Of a stretch of 64,000 nucleotides of DNA, positions 9,019 through 17,389 are shown piece by piece. Position numbers and translations under genes: made by a program. The DNA is taken from the NCBI RefSeq assembly GCF_014645695.1, contig NZ_BMMF01000010.1, forward strand, positions 124,001 through 188,000. Direction: 5' to 3'. Below the pieces are notes generated by a model. The model was not told the DNA's origin and ran no database searches. It was given only the letters and a program-made list of their open reading frames with translations. Numbering within the stretch: the stretch's first letter is position 1; each line of letters opens with the position of its first letter. The stretch comes from Salinarimonas ramus. Its GTDB lineage: Bacteria > Pseudomonadota > Alphaproteobacteria > Rhizobiales > Beijerinckiaceae.

Positions 9019-9042
9019 CGCGCCCCCGGTCACGGGGGCGCG
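9019..9042 (+). terminator. Intercistronic hairpin between binding protein and permease
   Basis: CGCGCCCCCG (9019-9028) and CGGGGGCGCG (9033-9042) form a perfect 10-bp stem with a GTCA loop, with no T-run. Only 46 bp separate the binding protein from the permease start. Such hairpins commonly stabilise the upstream binding-protein mRNA and reduce permease expression. Confidence 0.6.
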
Positions 9043-9052
9043 ACGGGACGAC

Positions 9053-9775
9053 ATGACGCCGATCGGCTTCTTCGAGATCATCGGGTTCGGCGAGCGCGGC
9101 TGGGGGGCCGCGCTCCTCCTCGCCGCGGGAGTGACGCTCGCCGTCGCGATCTGCGGCTTCCTCGTGGGCTCGGTGCTCGGCTCGCTCGCCGCCGCGGCGA
9201 AGCTTTCGCGAAACCGCATCGCCGCGGCGATCGGAGACTTCTACACCACGGTGCTGCGCGGCATCCCCGACCTCCTCGTCATCTACCTGTTCTATTTCGG
9301 CGGATCGCTGGCGCTCACCAATGTCGGGCGCATGCTCGGCTACGACGGCTTCATCGGCCTGCCGGTCTTCGTCACCGGCGCGCTCGCCATCGGCGTCGTC
9401 AACGGCGCCTACCAGGCGGAGGTCTTCCGCGGCGCCTATCTCTCGCTCTCCAAGGGCGAGTTGGAGGCGGCGAAGTCGGTTGGCATGAGCCGCGCGCTCA
9501 TGTTCCGGCGCATCGTCGTGCCGCAGGTGCTGCGCTACGCGATCCCGGGCCTCGGCAACGTCTGGCAGCTGGCGCTGAAGGAATCGGCGCTCATCTCGGT
9601 CATCGGGCTCGTCGAGCTCCTGCGCCAGGCGCAGATCGGCGCCGGCTCGACCCGCCAGCCGTTCTACTTCTTCCTCGCGGCGGCGATCCTCTATCTGGCG
9701 CTCACCACGATATCCACGATCGCCTTCCAGAAGGCGGAAGAGCGCAGCATGCGCGGCGTCCGGAGGGCGGGCTGA
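9053..9775 (+). CDS. Amino-acid ABC transporter permease (HisQ-like)
   Basis: This 240-residue inner-membrane permease has about five hydrophobic spans. The EAA-type coupling loop near residues 135-150 (SKGELEAAKSVGMSRALMFRRIVVPQ) matches the polar amino-acid (HisM/HisQ/GlnP) class. T-V-L-R-G-I-P-D-L-L, the conserved segment before the central helices, is also present. Its stop overlaps the ATG of the next permease by one base (TGATG), so the two are translationally coupled and probably form a heterodimer. Confidence 0.93.
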   Translation: MTPIGFFEIIGFGERGWGAALLLAAGVTLAVAICGFLVGSVLGSLAAAAKLSRNRIAAAIGDFYTTVLRGIPDLLVIYLFYFGGSLALTNVGRMLGYDGFIGLPVFVTGALAIGVVNGAYQAEVFRGAYLSLSKGELEAAKSVGMSRALMFRRIVVPQVLRYAIPGLGNVWQLALKESALISVIGLVELLRQAQIGAGSTRQPFYFFLAAAILYLALTTISTIAFQKAEERSMRGVRRAG

Positions 9776-10515
9776 TGGATCTCGCCTTCCTGTGGTCCAC
9801 CTTCACGACGCTGATCGAGGGCGTGCCGCTGCTCCTCGAGCTCGCGGCCCTGTCGCTCGCCATCGGCGCCGTCTTCGCGCTGCTGCTCGCGACGATGCGC
9901 CTGTCGAACGTCGCCGTGCTCGACTGGACGGCGCAGGGCTACATCTTCGTCTTCCGCGGCACGCCGCTCCTCGTGCAGATCTTCCTGATCTATTACGGGC
10001 TCGGCCAGTTCCGCCCGGCGCTGCAGGATCTCGGCCTGTGGTGGTTCTTCCGCGAGCCGTTCTATTGCGCGGTCTTCGCGCTGACGCTCAACACCGCCGC
10101 CTACGCCGCCGAGATCTTCCGCGGCGGCCTGCTGTCGGTGCCCCACGGGCAGATCGAGGCGGCCAAGGCCTGCGGCATGTCGCGGGCGATGCGCTTCCGG
10201 CGCATCACGCTGCCCATCGCCATCCGCCAGGCGCTGCCGGCCTACGGCAACGAGATCATCCTGATGGTGAAGGCGACCTCGCTCGCCTCCGTCATCACGC
10301 TGATGGAGGTGACGGGCCTCGCCCACCGCCTCATCGCCCAGAGCTTCCGGGCGGTCGAGGTGTTCGTCGTGGCGGGCGCGATCTATCTCTTCATCAACTT
10401 CGTCGTCACCCGCGCGATCCTGATGATCGAATGGCGCCTGTCCCCGCACCTGCGCCAGCCGCCCACCGCGGAGGCGCCGATGAAGCCCGAGCCCGCCCAT
10501 GCGCGAGGGGCGTGA
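9775..10515 (+). CDS. Amino-acid ABC transporter permease (HisM-like)
   Basis: This 246-residue inner-membrane permease is the partner of the preceding gene. It contains F-R-G-T-P-L-L-V-Q, the diagnostic segment of polar amino-acid permeases, and an EAA loop ([22 protein letters not shown]). About five membrane spans are visible. The C-terminal tail is short and polar. The ATP-binding subunit follows after 46 bp. Confidence 0.93.
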   Translation: MDLAFLWSTFTTLIEGVPLLLELAALSLAIGAVFALLLATMRLSNVAVLDWTAQGYIFVFRGTPLLVQIFLIYYGLGQFRPALQDLGLWWFFREPFYCAVFALTLNTAAYAAEIFRGGLLSVPHGQIEAAKACGMSRAMRFRRITLPIAIRQALPAYGNEIILMVKATSLASVITLMEVTGLAHRLIAQSFRAVEVFVVAGAIYLFINFVVTRAILMIEWRLSPHLRQPPTAEAPMKPEPAHARGA

Positions 10516-10561
10516 CCCGATGGCCGCGCCCGTCCCCGTACCTTCCCCAGAGCGAGAGCCC

Positions 10562-11326
10562 ATGACAGACGCCGCCGTCGCCGTTCAGGACCTGCGCAAG
10601 AGCTTCGGTGCGCTCGAGGTACTCAAGGGCGTCTCGCTGACGGCGCGGGAGGGCGACGTGATCTCGATCCTCGGCGCCTCCGGCTCGGGCAAGTCGACGA
10701 TGCTGCGCTGCATCAACATGCTCGAGATCCCCGACGGCGGCGTCGTGACGATCGGCGGCGAGACGATCCTCATGCGCAAGACCCGCCGCGGCATGCAGCC
10801 GGCGGACCCGCACCAGGTGGACCGCATCCGCTCCCAGGTCGCCATGGTCTTCCAGAGCTTCAATCTCTGGTCCCACATGACCATCCTGGAGAACGTCGTC
10901 GAGGCGCCGATCCACGTGCAGAAGCGCGACAAGGTGGAGGCGCGGGAGGAGGGCATGGCGCTCCTCGAAAAGGTGGGCATCGCCGACAAGGCCGGCCACT
11001 ACCCCTCCCACCTCTCCGGCGGCCAGCAGCAGCGCGCCGCCATCGCCCGCGCGCTCGCCATGCGCCCACGCGTCATGCTCTTCGACGAGCCGACCTCCGC
11101 GCTCGACCCCGAGCTCGTCGGCGAGGTGCTGCGCGTCATGCGCTCCCTCGCCGAGGAGGGCCGCACCATGCTCGTCGTCACCCACGAGATGGGCTTCGCC
11201 CGCGACGTCTCCAACCGCGTGATGTTCCTCCACCAGGGCGTCGTCGAATGCGAGGGCGAACCGCAGGCCATGTTCGCCGACCCCGAGAGCGAGCGCTTCC
11301 GCCAGTTCATCTCCTCGCATCGGTGA
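10562..11326 (+). CDS. Amino-acid ABC transporter ATP-binding protein (HisP-like)
   Basis: This 254-residue ATPase energises the importer. Walker A is GASGSGKST, the signature is LSGGQQQR, and Walker B is [13 protein letters not shown], followed by the switch histidine in VVTHEMG. The M-R-K-T-R-R-G insertion after the Walker A region is typical of HisP/OccP-type subunits for basic amino acids. I chose the ATG at 10562 because it follows GAGCGAGAG and begins directly at the domain; starts at 10520 or 10499 would add 14 or 21 residues and overlap the permease. Its 3' end overlaps the convergent gene by 20 bp. Confidence 0.93.
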   Translation: MTDAAVAVQDLRKSFGALEVLKGVSLTAREGDVISILGASGSGKSTMLRCINMLEIPDGGVVTIGGETILMRKTRRGMQPADPHQVDRIRSQVAMVFQSFNLWSHMTILENVVEAPIHVQKRDKVEAREEGMALLEKVGIADKAGHYPSHLSGGQQQRAAIARALAMRPRVMLFDEPTSALDPELVGEVLRVMRSLAEEGRTMLVVTHEMGFARDVSNRVMFLHQGVVECEGEPQAMFADPESERFRQFISSHR

Positions 11327-11609
11327 AGCGCTCGCGGTCTCCCGTCGCCTTCGCGACGAGCGCGGCGATGCCGAGCACGATGGCGCCGACCACGAGCCAG
11401 ATCGCCACGATGGCGAAGAGGCCGAGATCGCGGATCGTATCGAAGAACCAGGCGATCCACGCCACCTGCTCGGGATCGCGCGCGGCGAGGTCGGCGCGAT
11501 TCACCGCGAAGCCGCCCACGAGGTCGACGGCGCCGTAGCCCAGCAAAGCCGCGAGCGACCAGAGGGCGACGATCGCCCACGCGACGATCCAAACCCTGCG
11601 TGTCGTCAT
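11307..11609 (-). CDS. Small two-span membrane protein of unknown function
   Basis: This 100-residue protein has two clear hydrophobic segments (about residues 5-26 and 56-82) joined by a short loop, ending in a charged tail. I do not recognise the family. Start and size are supported by a GGGAGG ribosome site 6 nt before the ATG. It converges on and overlaps the 3' end of the ABC ATPase gene by 20 bp, and is divergent from the M15-like gene at 11767, with a 157-bp shared upstream region. Confidence 0.7.
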   Translation of the reverse strand: MTTRRVWIVAWAIVALWSLAALLGYGAVDLVGGFAVNRADLAARDPEQVAWIAWFFDTIRDLGLFAIVAIWLVVGAIVLGIAALVAKATGDRERFTDARR

Positions 11610-11766
11610 CTTTTGGCCTCCCTTGGCCGGTTTCTCAGGTCTCGTCATCGGCGAAACGGCCGAGCGGGGCGCTTCGATCCCGCCGCACGTCTCGCCGCGA
11701 TCGGAATAACGGCCGCGAAGGCCGCGCCCCGGCTCTCGGGGGCGCCCCCACAAGGACGCCGTCCGC

Positions 11767-12495
11767 ATGCGATGCACCCTCCCCCGTCGCAGGCGCGCGC
11801 TCGCGCGCGCCCTGCTCGTGGCACCGCCCGTCTCCCTCCTCGCTCTCGCGGTCCTCGCGGGCACCCTCGGCGCCCCGTCCTCCGACGCGCGAGCCGAGGG
11901 CCTCTCCCACGTCTACGCGACGATCAAGCCCGAGACCGCGGCCGATGCGACGAGCCCGGACGAAGCGGATCCCGAGACGGTAGACAGCGAAGACGCCGAG
12001 GAAGCGGCAGCGGCGGACGCCGAGGCCGGCCCGGCGCCGGCGCCCATGCCGACGGGCGATACGGGGCTCTCCAACGTCTACGCCACGCTCAAGCCCGCCG
12101 AAGAGCTGGACACCGGGCTGGACGTGGAGACCACGGGCTCCATCCCGCGCACGCTCGGCGGCTTCGCCGCGCAGATCGAGGCCGGCGCCATCTGGGTGCG
12201 TGCCAGCGCGCCGACGCGCTGCCTGCCGGGCGATCTCACCCGTGTCGTGGCCGAGGTGGCGGAGCGCTTCGGCGAGGTGCGGATCATGTCGACCCATCGC
12301 AGCGCGCGCCACAATCGCCGCGCCGGCGGCGCGCCGCGCTCCATGCACCTCTCCTGCCGCGCCATCGACTTCCGCGTCGCCGGCGGCAGCCGCCGCGTCC
12401 TCTCCTACCTGCGGGATCATCCCGCGGTCGGCGGGCTCAAGCTCTACCGCTCGGGCCTCATCCACATCGACGACGGCGAGCGCCGCAGCTGGTGA
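11767..12495 (+). CDS. YcbK/peptidase M15-like secreted protein
   Basis: This 242-residue protein starts with an arginine-rich N-terminus and one hydrophobic segment (residues 17-35), a signal peptide or anchor. The C-terminal domain (about 130-242) matches the DUF882/peptidase M15A group of zinc-dependent cell-wall peptidases. Candidate zinc ligands are H194 (R-S-M-H-L), D201 (A-I-D-F-R-V) and H233 (L-I-H-I-D). The 55-residue linker before it is very acidic and Ala-rich. It is flanked by two copies of a near-identical peptide, GLSHVYATIKP (45-55) and GLSNVYATLKP (100-110). Murein hydrolysis is likely but not proven. Confidence 0.82.
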   Translation: MRCTLPRRRRALARALLVAPPVSLLALAVLAGTLGAPSSDARAEGLSHVYATIKPETAADATSPDEADPETVDSEDAEEAAAADAEAGPAPAPMPTGDTGLSNVYATLKPAEELDTGLDVETTGSIPRTLGGFAAQIEAGAIWVRASAPTRCLPGDLTRVVAEVAERFGEVRIMSTHRSARHNRRAGGAPRSMHLSCRAIDFRVAGGSRRVLSYLRDHPAVGGLKLYRSGLIHIDDGERRSW

Positions 12496-12519
12496 GGCTC
12501 GGGCGCGGGCTCGGCTCTG

Positions 12520-12592
12520 CACCCGCCGTACGGCTTACGGAAATCTCCATAGCTTGCCTGTCGAACTCCCCGATTCTACACCCGTTGTACGG
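12520..12592. repeat. Two 14-bp direct repeats upstream of carbonic anhydrase
   Basis: CACCCGCCGTACGG (12520-12533) and CACCCGTTGTACGG (12579-12592) differ at two bases and start 59 bp apart. The first sits in the perfect palindrome GCCGTACGGC. They lie 70-145 bp before the carbonic anhydrase start, where a pair of regulator sites could act. Confidence 0.4.
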
Positions 12593-12663
12593 ACGATCGC
12601 GGCGCCGAGGCGCGGGCGATCGTCGTGCGGGCGGCTCGAGCCCGCTGCAGCGGGGAGCGCAGC

Positions 12664-13335
12664 ATGATCCCGGACAGGCTCGTCGAAGGCTATCGCGACT
12701 TTCTGCAGGGCCGCTTCATGGACGAGCGGGCCCGCTACGCGGACCTCGCCGAGACCGGCCAGAGCCCCGAGATCATGGTGATCGGCTGCGTCGACAGCCG
12801 GGTCTCGCCGGAGGTGATCTTCAACGCCGCGCCGGGCGAGCTGCTCGTCGTGCGCAACGTGGCGAACCTCGTGCCCGCCTACGAGCCGCACGGGGACACG
12901 CAGCACGGCACCTCCGCCGCGCTCGAGTTCGGCGTGCAGGCGCTGAAGGTGAAGCACATCGTGGTCCTCGGCCACGCCCGCTGCGGCGGCATCCGCGCCT
13001 TCGCGGACGAGTCCTCCCCGCTTTCGCCGGGCGACTTCATCGGGCGGTGGATGAGCCAGATCGCGCCCGCCGCCGAGAGCCTCGGGCCGCGCGTCCCCGG
13101 CGACGAGGATTCCTACCGCACGCGCCTGGAATTCGCCTCCGTCGAACTGTCGCTCAGGAACCTGATGACGTTCCCGTGCGTGCGCCTGCTCGTCGAGCGC
13201 GGGCGTCTCGCGCTGCATGGCGCCTATTTCGGCATCGCCTCAGGGCGGCTCCACGTGCGCGATCCGGAGACCGGCCAGTTCGAGCCGGTGTCGCGAGCGC
13301 CGGCGGTGCGCCGGACGCTCGTTCACTGCGTCTAG
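12664..13335 (+). CDS. Beta-class carbonic anhydrase
   Basis: This 223-residue enzyme interconverts CO2 and bicarbonate in the cytoplasm. The beta-class zinc ligands are present: C42 (in GCVDSR), H104 and C107 (in GHARCGG). The D44-R46 dyad next to the first cysteine is also intact. I chose ATG 12664 (MIPDRLVEGY), which follows GGGGAGCGCAGC, over an in-frame start 13 codons upstream with no ribosome site. The length is typical of bacterial beta carbonic anhydrases. It is monocistronic in appearance, with a convergent neighbour 20 bp away. Confidence 0.96.
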   Translation: MIPDRLVEGYRDFLQGRFMDERARYADLAETGQSPEIMVIGCVDSRVSPEVIFNAAPGELLVVRNVANLVPAYEPHGDTQHGTSAALEFGVQALKVKHIVVLGHARCGGIRAFADESSPLSPGDFIGRWMSQIAPAAESLGPRVPGDEDSYRTRLEFASVELSLRNLMTFPCVRLLVERGRLALHGAYFGIASGRLHVRDPETGQFEPVSRAPAVRRTLVHCV

Positions 13336-13354
13336 ATCAGGAGCGTCTCGACGC

Positions 13355-13693
13355 TCAGCGGCGCGTCTGCCCGAGCCTGTCGGTCGCCTCGCGCGCGTCG
13401 CGATCGGCCTCCTTGCGATCCTCCGGCGTCTCCCCCGTCGACAGGCGGCGGGTGGTCTCGGGCGTCTCGCGAGCGGTGAGCTCGCCGTGTGTGGACGCGT
13501 CGCCGCCGGCGCCGGACGTCGCGGCCCGGTAGGCGTGCGCCTCGCCGCCGGGATCGTCCCAGACCGCCTGCTGCGTGAGGTTGCCCTCCGGCCCGCCGTC
13601 GCCGACGGGCGCGTTTTCGTCGCGCTGACGATTGCGCAGGCGGCTGACGTCCTCGTCCTTGAGGTTGGGGCGGTCGCGGCTCGTGTCGGCCAT
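13355..13693 (-). CDS. Small hydrophilic protein of unknown function
   Basis: This 112-residue protein has no cysteine and no hydrophobic stretch. It is rich in Asp, Glu, Arg, Thr and Gly and looks intrinsically disordered. A good AGGAG ribosome site precedes the ATG. I do not recognise a family. It starts 3 bp after a small secreted-protein gene on the same strand, so the two are probably co-transcribed. Confidence 0.65.
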   Translation of the reverse strand: MADTSRDRPNLKDEDVSRLRNRQRDENAPVGDGGPEGNLTQQAVWDDPGGEAHAYRAATSGAGGDASTHGELTARETPETTRRLSTGETPEDRKEADRDAREATDRLGQTRR

Positions 13694-13695
13694 GA

Positions 13696-13956
13696 TCAGG
13701 GCTCCTGGAATTCGTCTGGGGCGGGGGCGAGGATGTCGATGCCGGGGTCGAGCGCCTCCGGCGGCGGCAGCTCGCCGGACGCGCCGTCCTCCTCGCCGCG
13801 CAGGCGCCGCAGCTGGGCGGGCGTCGGCTGGTCGATCGCGGCGCCGACGCTGCCGGTAGCGTCCATGTCTCCGCGCTCGCTCTCCTGCGCGGAGAGCGCG
13901 GCCGGAGCGAGAACGAGAGCGGCGAGCGCCAGTGCGATGGATGATATGCGGGACAT
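13696..13956 (-). CDS. Small secreted protein of unknown function
   Basis: This 86-residue protein has a convincing signal peptide (MSRISSIALALAALVLAPAALSAQ). The mature part of about 62 residues is acidic and proline-rich, with the charged patch LRRLRGEEDG. An AGGC-rich ribosome site (CCGGAGG) lies 5 nt upstream. The family is unknown. It lies directly upstream of the disordered 112-residue protein and 64 bp after the end of arsJ on the same strand; a link to arsenic resistance is not supported by its sequence. Confidence 0.62.
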   Translation of the reverse strand: MSRISSIALALAALVLAPAALSAQESERGDMDATGSVGAAIDQPTPAQLRRLRGEEDGASGELPPPEALDPGIDILAPAPDEFQEP

Positions 13957-14020
13957 CGGGCCTCCGGTCTGAACGTGACCGGAGGGGAATGACGCGCGTC
14001 GGCGGGGGTTCCGTCGCGCC

Positions 14021-15259
14021 TCAGGCGGCCGCCCGCGCCGTTGCCCCGCGCGGCAGCGCCAGCGTGATCGCGAAGCAGAGCGCCAGCATGATCGCCGAGC
14101 CGAGAAGGCAGGCGAGGATGCCGCCGGCCTGGTAGAGGAGCCCCGAGAGCAGCGTGCCGGTGAAGCGCCCGGCCGCGTTCGCGGCGTAGTAGAAGCCCAC
14201 GTCCTCCGCCGCCTTCTCCGAGCCCGCATAGGCGAGGATGAGGTAGGAGTGGACGGAGGAATTCACCGCGAACGCGACGCCGAAGATCGCGAGCCCGCCC
14301 ACGAGGACGAGGTCCGGCCGCCCCACGCCGGCGGCGAGCGCCGCCGCGATCAGCGCCGGCACGGCAGCGAGGCCGAAGGACCAGGCGCGCGCGCCGTCGA
14401 CCTCCGTGCTCAGCCCGTCGGCGCTGCGCTTCACGAGCGCGGGCGCCGCCGCCTGCACCGCCCCGTAGCCGATGGTCCAGGCGGCGAGGAAGCCGCCGAC
14501 CATCGTGAAGGTCCAACCCTGCGCATAGAGGAAGACCGGAACGCCCACGACGAACCAGACGTCCCGCGCGCCGAACAGCGCCACCCGCGCCGCCGCGAGC
14601 AGGTTCACGCCGCGCGACTTGGCGAACAGCTCCTTCGCGCTCTTCGACGCCTTCGCACGGCCCATGTCGCGGGGAAGCGCCAGGACGACGCAGACGAGCA
14701 CGATCGCGAGCGCGCCGGCCATCGCCCAGAGCGCGAGCTGGAAGCCGAGCGTCTGAAGCAGCAGGCCGCCGAGGAAGAAGCCCAAGCCCTTCATGGCGTT
14801 CTTGGAGCCCGTGAAGAACGCGACCCAGCGGAACAACCGGCTCTCGCCCGCCTCCTTGCGGGCCTGCGCCTCCGCGACCTTGATGGCGCTCTTGGAGGCC
14901 GTCTTCGTCAGGTCCTTGGCGACGCCGCACACGCCCTGGGCGACGACGACCCACGCCACCGAAAGCGCCGCCGCCCAGTCCGGCGAGACGCCGGACAGGA
15001 CGAGGAAGCCCGTGATCTGCGTCGCGAGCCCCACGCTGAGCATCCGCGTGATGCCGAAGCGCGTCGCGAGCCAGCCGCCGATCATGTTGGCGCCGATCCC
15101 CGCCGCCTCGTAGAGCAGGAACAGGAACGCGAGCGTGAAGGGCGAGTAGCCGAGCCCGAAGAAATACAGCAGCACCAGCATTCGCAGGGCGCCGTCGGTG
15201 AGCGTGAAGCCCCAATAGCTCGCCGTGACGATGGCGTAGTTGCGCGCTCCCGTCGTCAT
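14021..15259 (-). CDS. arsJ: Organoarsenical efflux MFS permease ArsJ
   Basis: This 412-residue, roughly 12-span major-facilitator protein matches ArsJ. The N-terminal N-Y-A-I-V-T-A-S-Y-W-G-F-T-L-T-D-G-A-L-R-M segment and the cytoplasmic K-D-L-T-K-T-A-S-K-S-A-I-K motif are characteristic. ArsJ exports 1-arseno-3-phosphoglycerate, an unstable ester made by GAPDH from arsenate and glyceraldehyde-3-phosphate; outside the cell it breaks down to arsenate. The ArsJ-associated GAPDH gene ends 2 bp upstream, which supports the assignment. It is the last gene of the four-gene ars operon. Confidence 0.95.
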   Translation of the reverse strand: MTTGARNYAIVTASYWGFTLTDGALRMLVLLYFFGLGYSPFTLAFLFLLYEAAGIGANMIGGWLATRFGITRMLSVGLATQITGFLVLSGVSPDWAAALSVAWVVVAQGVCGVAKDLTKTASKSAIKVAEAQARKEAGESRLFRWVAFFTGSKNAMKGLGFFLGGLLLQTLGFQLALWAMAGALAIVLVCVVLALPRDMGRAKASKSAKELFAKSRGVNLLAAARVALFGARDVWFVVGVPVFLYAQGWTFTMVGGFLAAWTIGYGAVQAAAPALVKRSADGLSTEVDGARAWSFGLAAVPALIAAALAAGVGRPDLVLVGGLAIFGVAFAVNSSVHSYLILAYAGSEKAAEDVGFYYAANAAGRFTGTLLSGLLYQAGGILACLLGSAIMLALCFAITLALPRGATARAAA

Positions 15260-15261
15260 GG

Positions 15262-16311
15262 TCAGATCCCCACGCGCGCCATGTGCGAGACGAGGTCGAC
15301 CATCCGGCAGGAATAGCCCATCTCGTTGTCGTACCAGGCGTAGACCTTGAGCAGCGTGCCGTCGGTGACCATGGTGGACGGCGCGTCGACGATGGAGGAG
15401 CGCGTGTCGCGGGCGTAGTCCGCCGAGACGAGGGGGCGCTCCTCGTAGCCGAGGATGCCCGCGAGCGGGCCGGCCGCGGCCTCGGCGAAGAGGCTATTGA
15501 CCTCTTGCGCCGTCGTCTCGCGGGCGAGCTCGAAGACGCAATCGGTCAGCGACGCGTTGAGGACGGGCGCGCGCACGGCGTGGCCGTTCAGCTTGCCCTT
15601 CAGCTCGGGATAGATGAGCGCGATGGCCGTGGCGCTGCCCGTCGTCGTCGGCTGCAGCGAGAGCATGGCCGAGCGCGCGCGCCGCAGGTCCTTGTGGACG
15701 GCGTCGTGGACGACGTTGGTGTTCGTCGGATCGTGGATCGTCGTGATCTGCCCGTGCCTTATGCCGATATTCTCGTGCACGACCTTCACCACCGGGGCGA
15801 GGCAGTTCGTGGTGCAGGAGGCGGCGGTGACGATCCGGTGGCGATCTGGATCGTAGAGGTGCTCGTTCACGCCCATGACGACGTTGAGAACGGAGGCGTC
15901 CTTCACGGGCGCGGCGACGACGACGCGCTTGGCGCCGCGGTCGAGGTGCCCCTCGAGCATGTCGGGCGTGAGGAACTTGCCCGTCGCCTCGATCACGACG
16001 TCGACCCCGAGATCGCCCCACGGGATGTCCCCGGGCGCGCGATGCTGCGAGAAGGCGAGCCGACGCTCGCCGATGGCGATGGCGGCCTCCCCCTCCGCGC
16101 GGATCGGCGCGCGCCAGCGGCCCTGGACCGAATCGAACTCGACGAGATGCGCGAGCGCCGAGGCGGAGCCCTTGATCTCGTTGACGGCGACGACGTCGAG
16201 CCGGTTCTCCCGGCGGGGATCGTCGTCGGGCCGCTCGGCGGCGCCGAGAGCGGCGCGGAGCGCCAGGCGGCCGATGCGGCCGAGCCCGTTGATGCCGACG
16301 CGCAGCGTCAT
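15262..16311 (-). CDS. ArsJ-associated glyceraldehyde-3-phosphate dehydrogenase
   Basis: This 349-residue GAPDH has the NAD-binding motif INGLGRIGR (residues 7-15) and the catalytic S-C-T-T-N-C with C166. The general-base histidine lies in T-I-H-D-P-T (H193). Its place between acr3 and arsJ shows that it is the arsenic-specific paralogue, which uses arsenate instead of phosphate to make 1-arseno-3-phosphoglycerate for ArsJ to export. The start codon overlaps the acr3 stop (ATGA), so the two are translationally coupled. The central-metabolism GAPDH is presumably elsewhere. Confidence 0.94.
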   Translation of the reverse strand: MTLRVGINGLGRIGRLALRAALGAAERPDDDPRRENRLDVVAVNEIKGSASALAHLVEFDSVQGRWRAPIRAEGEAAIAIGERRLAFSQHRAPGDIPWGDLGVDVVIEATGKFLTPDMLEGHLDRGAKRVVVAAPVKDASVLNVVMGVNEHLYDPDRHRIVTAASCTTNCLAPVVKVVHENIGIRHGQITTIHDPTNTNVVHDAVHKDLRRARSAMLSLQPTTTGSATAIALIYPELKGKLNGHAVRAPVLNASLTDCVFELARETTAQEVNSLFAEAAAGPLAGILGYEERPLVSADYARDTRSSIVDAPSTMVTDGTLLKVYAWYDNEMGYSCRMVDLVSHMARVGI

Positions 16312-17387
16312 GGGAGAGATCCTTTCGAGGTCTGGTCGCGCCGGGCGGCGGCGCCGCGCACGGAGCCGGCGCGCTCGTACCAGCCGCGCGAGCGGTTCAC
16401 GACGGCGACGAGGGAGAGCATCACCGGCACCTCGATGAGGACGCCGACGACGGTCGCGAGAGCCGCGCCCGAGGAGAAGCCGAACAGCGCGATGGCGGTG
16501 GCGACGGCGAGCTCGAAGAAGTTCGAGGCGCCGATGAGCGCGGAAGGGCCGGCCACGGCATGGCTCTCGCCGAGAACGCGATTGAGCAGGTAGCCGAGGC
16601 CGAAGGTGAGGTACGCCTGGATGAGGATCGGCACCGCGAGCAGCGCGATGACGAGGGGCTGGTCGACGATCTGGTCGCCCTGGTAGCCGAAGAGCAGAAC
16701 CAGGGTCGCGAGCAGCGCGACGATGGAGACGGGCTGCAGCCGGGCCAGCACGCTCGCGAGTGCCGCCTCCCCGCCGCTTCCCAGGATTCGCCGACGCACG
16801 AGATAGGCCGCGATCACCGGCACGACGATGTAGATCACGACGGAGAGGAGCAGCGTCTCCCACGGCACGACGATCGCCGAGAGCCCGAGCAGCACCGCGA
16901 CGATGGGCGCGAAGGCGAAGACCATCACCACGTCGTTGAGCGCGACCTGCGTGATCGTGAAGCGCGGCTCGCCCCGGCAGAGGTTCGACCAGACGAACAC
17001 CATGGCCGTGCACGGCGCGGCGCCGAGCAGGATGAGCCCCGCGATGTAGCTCTCGATCTGATCCGCAGGCAGCAGCGGGCGGAAGAGCCAGCCGATGAAG
17101 ATCCAGCCCAGCACCGCCATCGAGAACGGCTTGATCCCCCAGTTCACGAGAAGCGTCACGCCGATGCCGCGCCATTGCCGGCGCACCTCGCCGAGCGCGC
17201 CGAAATCGATCTTCACCAGCATGGGGAAGATCATCAGCCAGACGAGCCCGGCGACCGGCAGGTTCACCTGCGCTACCTCCATGCCGCCGAGCGCCTGGAA
17301 GAAGCCGGGCACGAGCCGGCCCGCCGCGATGCCGACGACGATGCACAGGGCGACCCAGAGCGTGAGCCAGCGCTCGAAGACGGACAT
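16308..17387 (-). CDS. acr3: ACR3-family arsenite efflux transporter
   Basis: This 359-residue inner-membrane carrier has about ten hydrophobic spans and belongs to the ACR3 family of arsenite extruders. Diagnostic segments include [14 protein letters not shown], the conserved cysteine in [13 protein letters not shown] (which binds arsenite in the family), and S-N-F-F-E-L-A-V-A. It exports the arsenite made by the ArsC half of the upstream fusion. It begins 2 bp after the fusion gene and overlaps the GAPDH gene by 4 bp. Confidence 0.96.
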   Translation of the reverse strand: MSVFERWLTLWVALCIVVGIAAGRLVPGFFQALGGMEVAQVNLPVAGLVWLMIFPMLVKIDFGALGEVRRQWRGIGVTLLVNWGIKPFSMAVLGWIFIGWLFRPLLPADQIESYIAGLILLGAAPCTAMVFVWSNLCRGEPRFTITQVALNDVVMVFAFAPIVAVLLGLSAIVVPWETLLLSVVIYIVVPVIAAYLVRRRILGSGGEAALASVLARLQPVSIVALLATLVLLFGYQGDQIVDQPLVIALLAVPILIQAYLTFGLGYLLNRVLGESHAVAGPSALIGASNFFELAVATAIALFGFSSGAALATVVGVLIEVPVMLSLVAVVNRSRGWYERAGSVRGAAARRDQTSKGSLP

Positions 17388-17389
17388 GG

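Noticed and set aside
13956-14020. A second sigma-EcfG promoter upstream of the small secreted protein
   Set aside because: GGAAC is followed after 16 nt by CATT, not CGTT; the G in the -10 box is nearly invariant, so the match is too weak.
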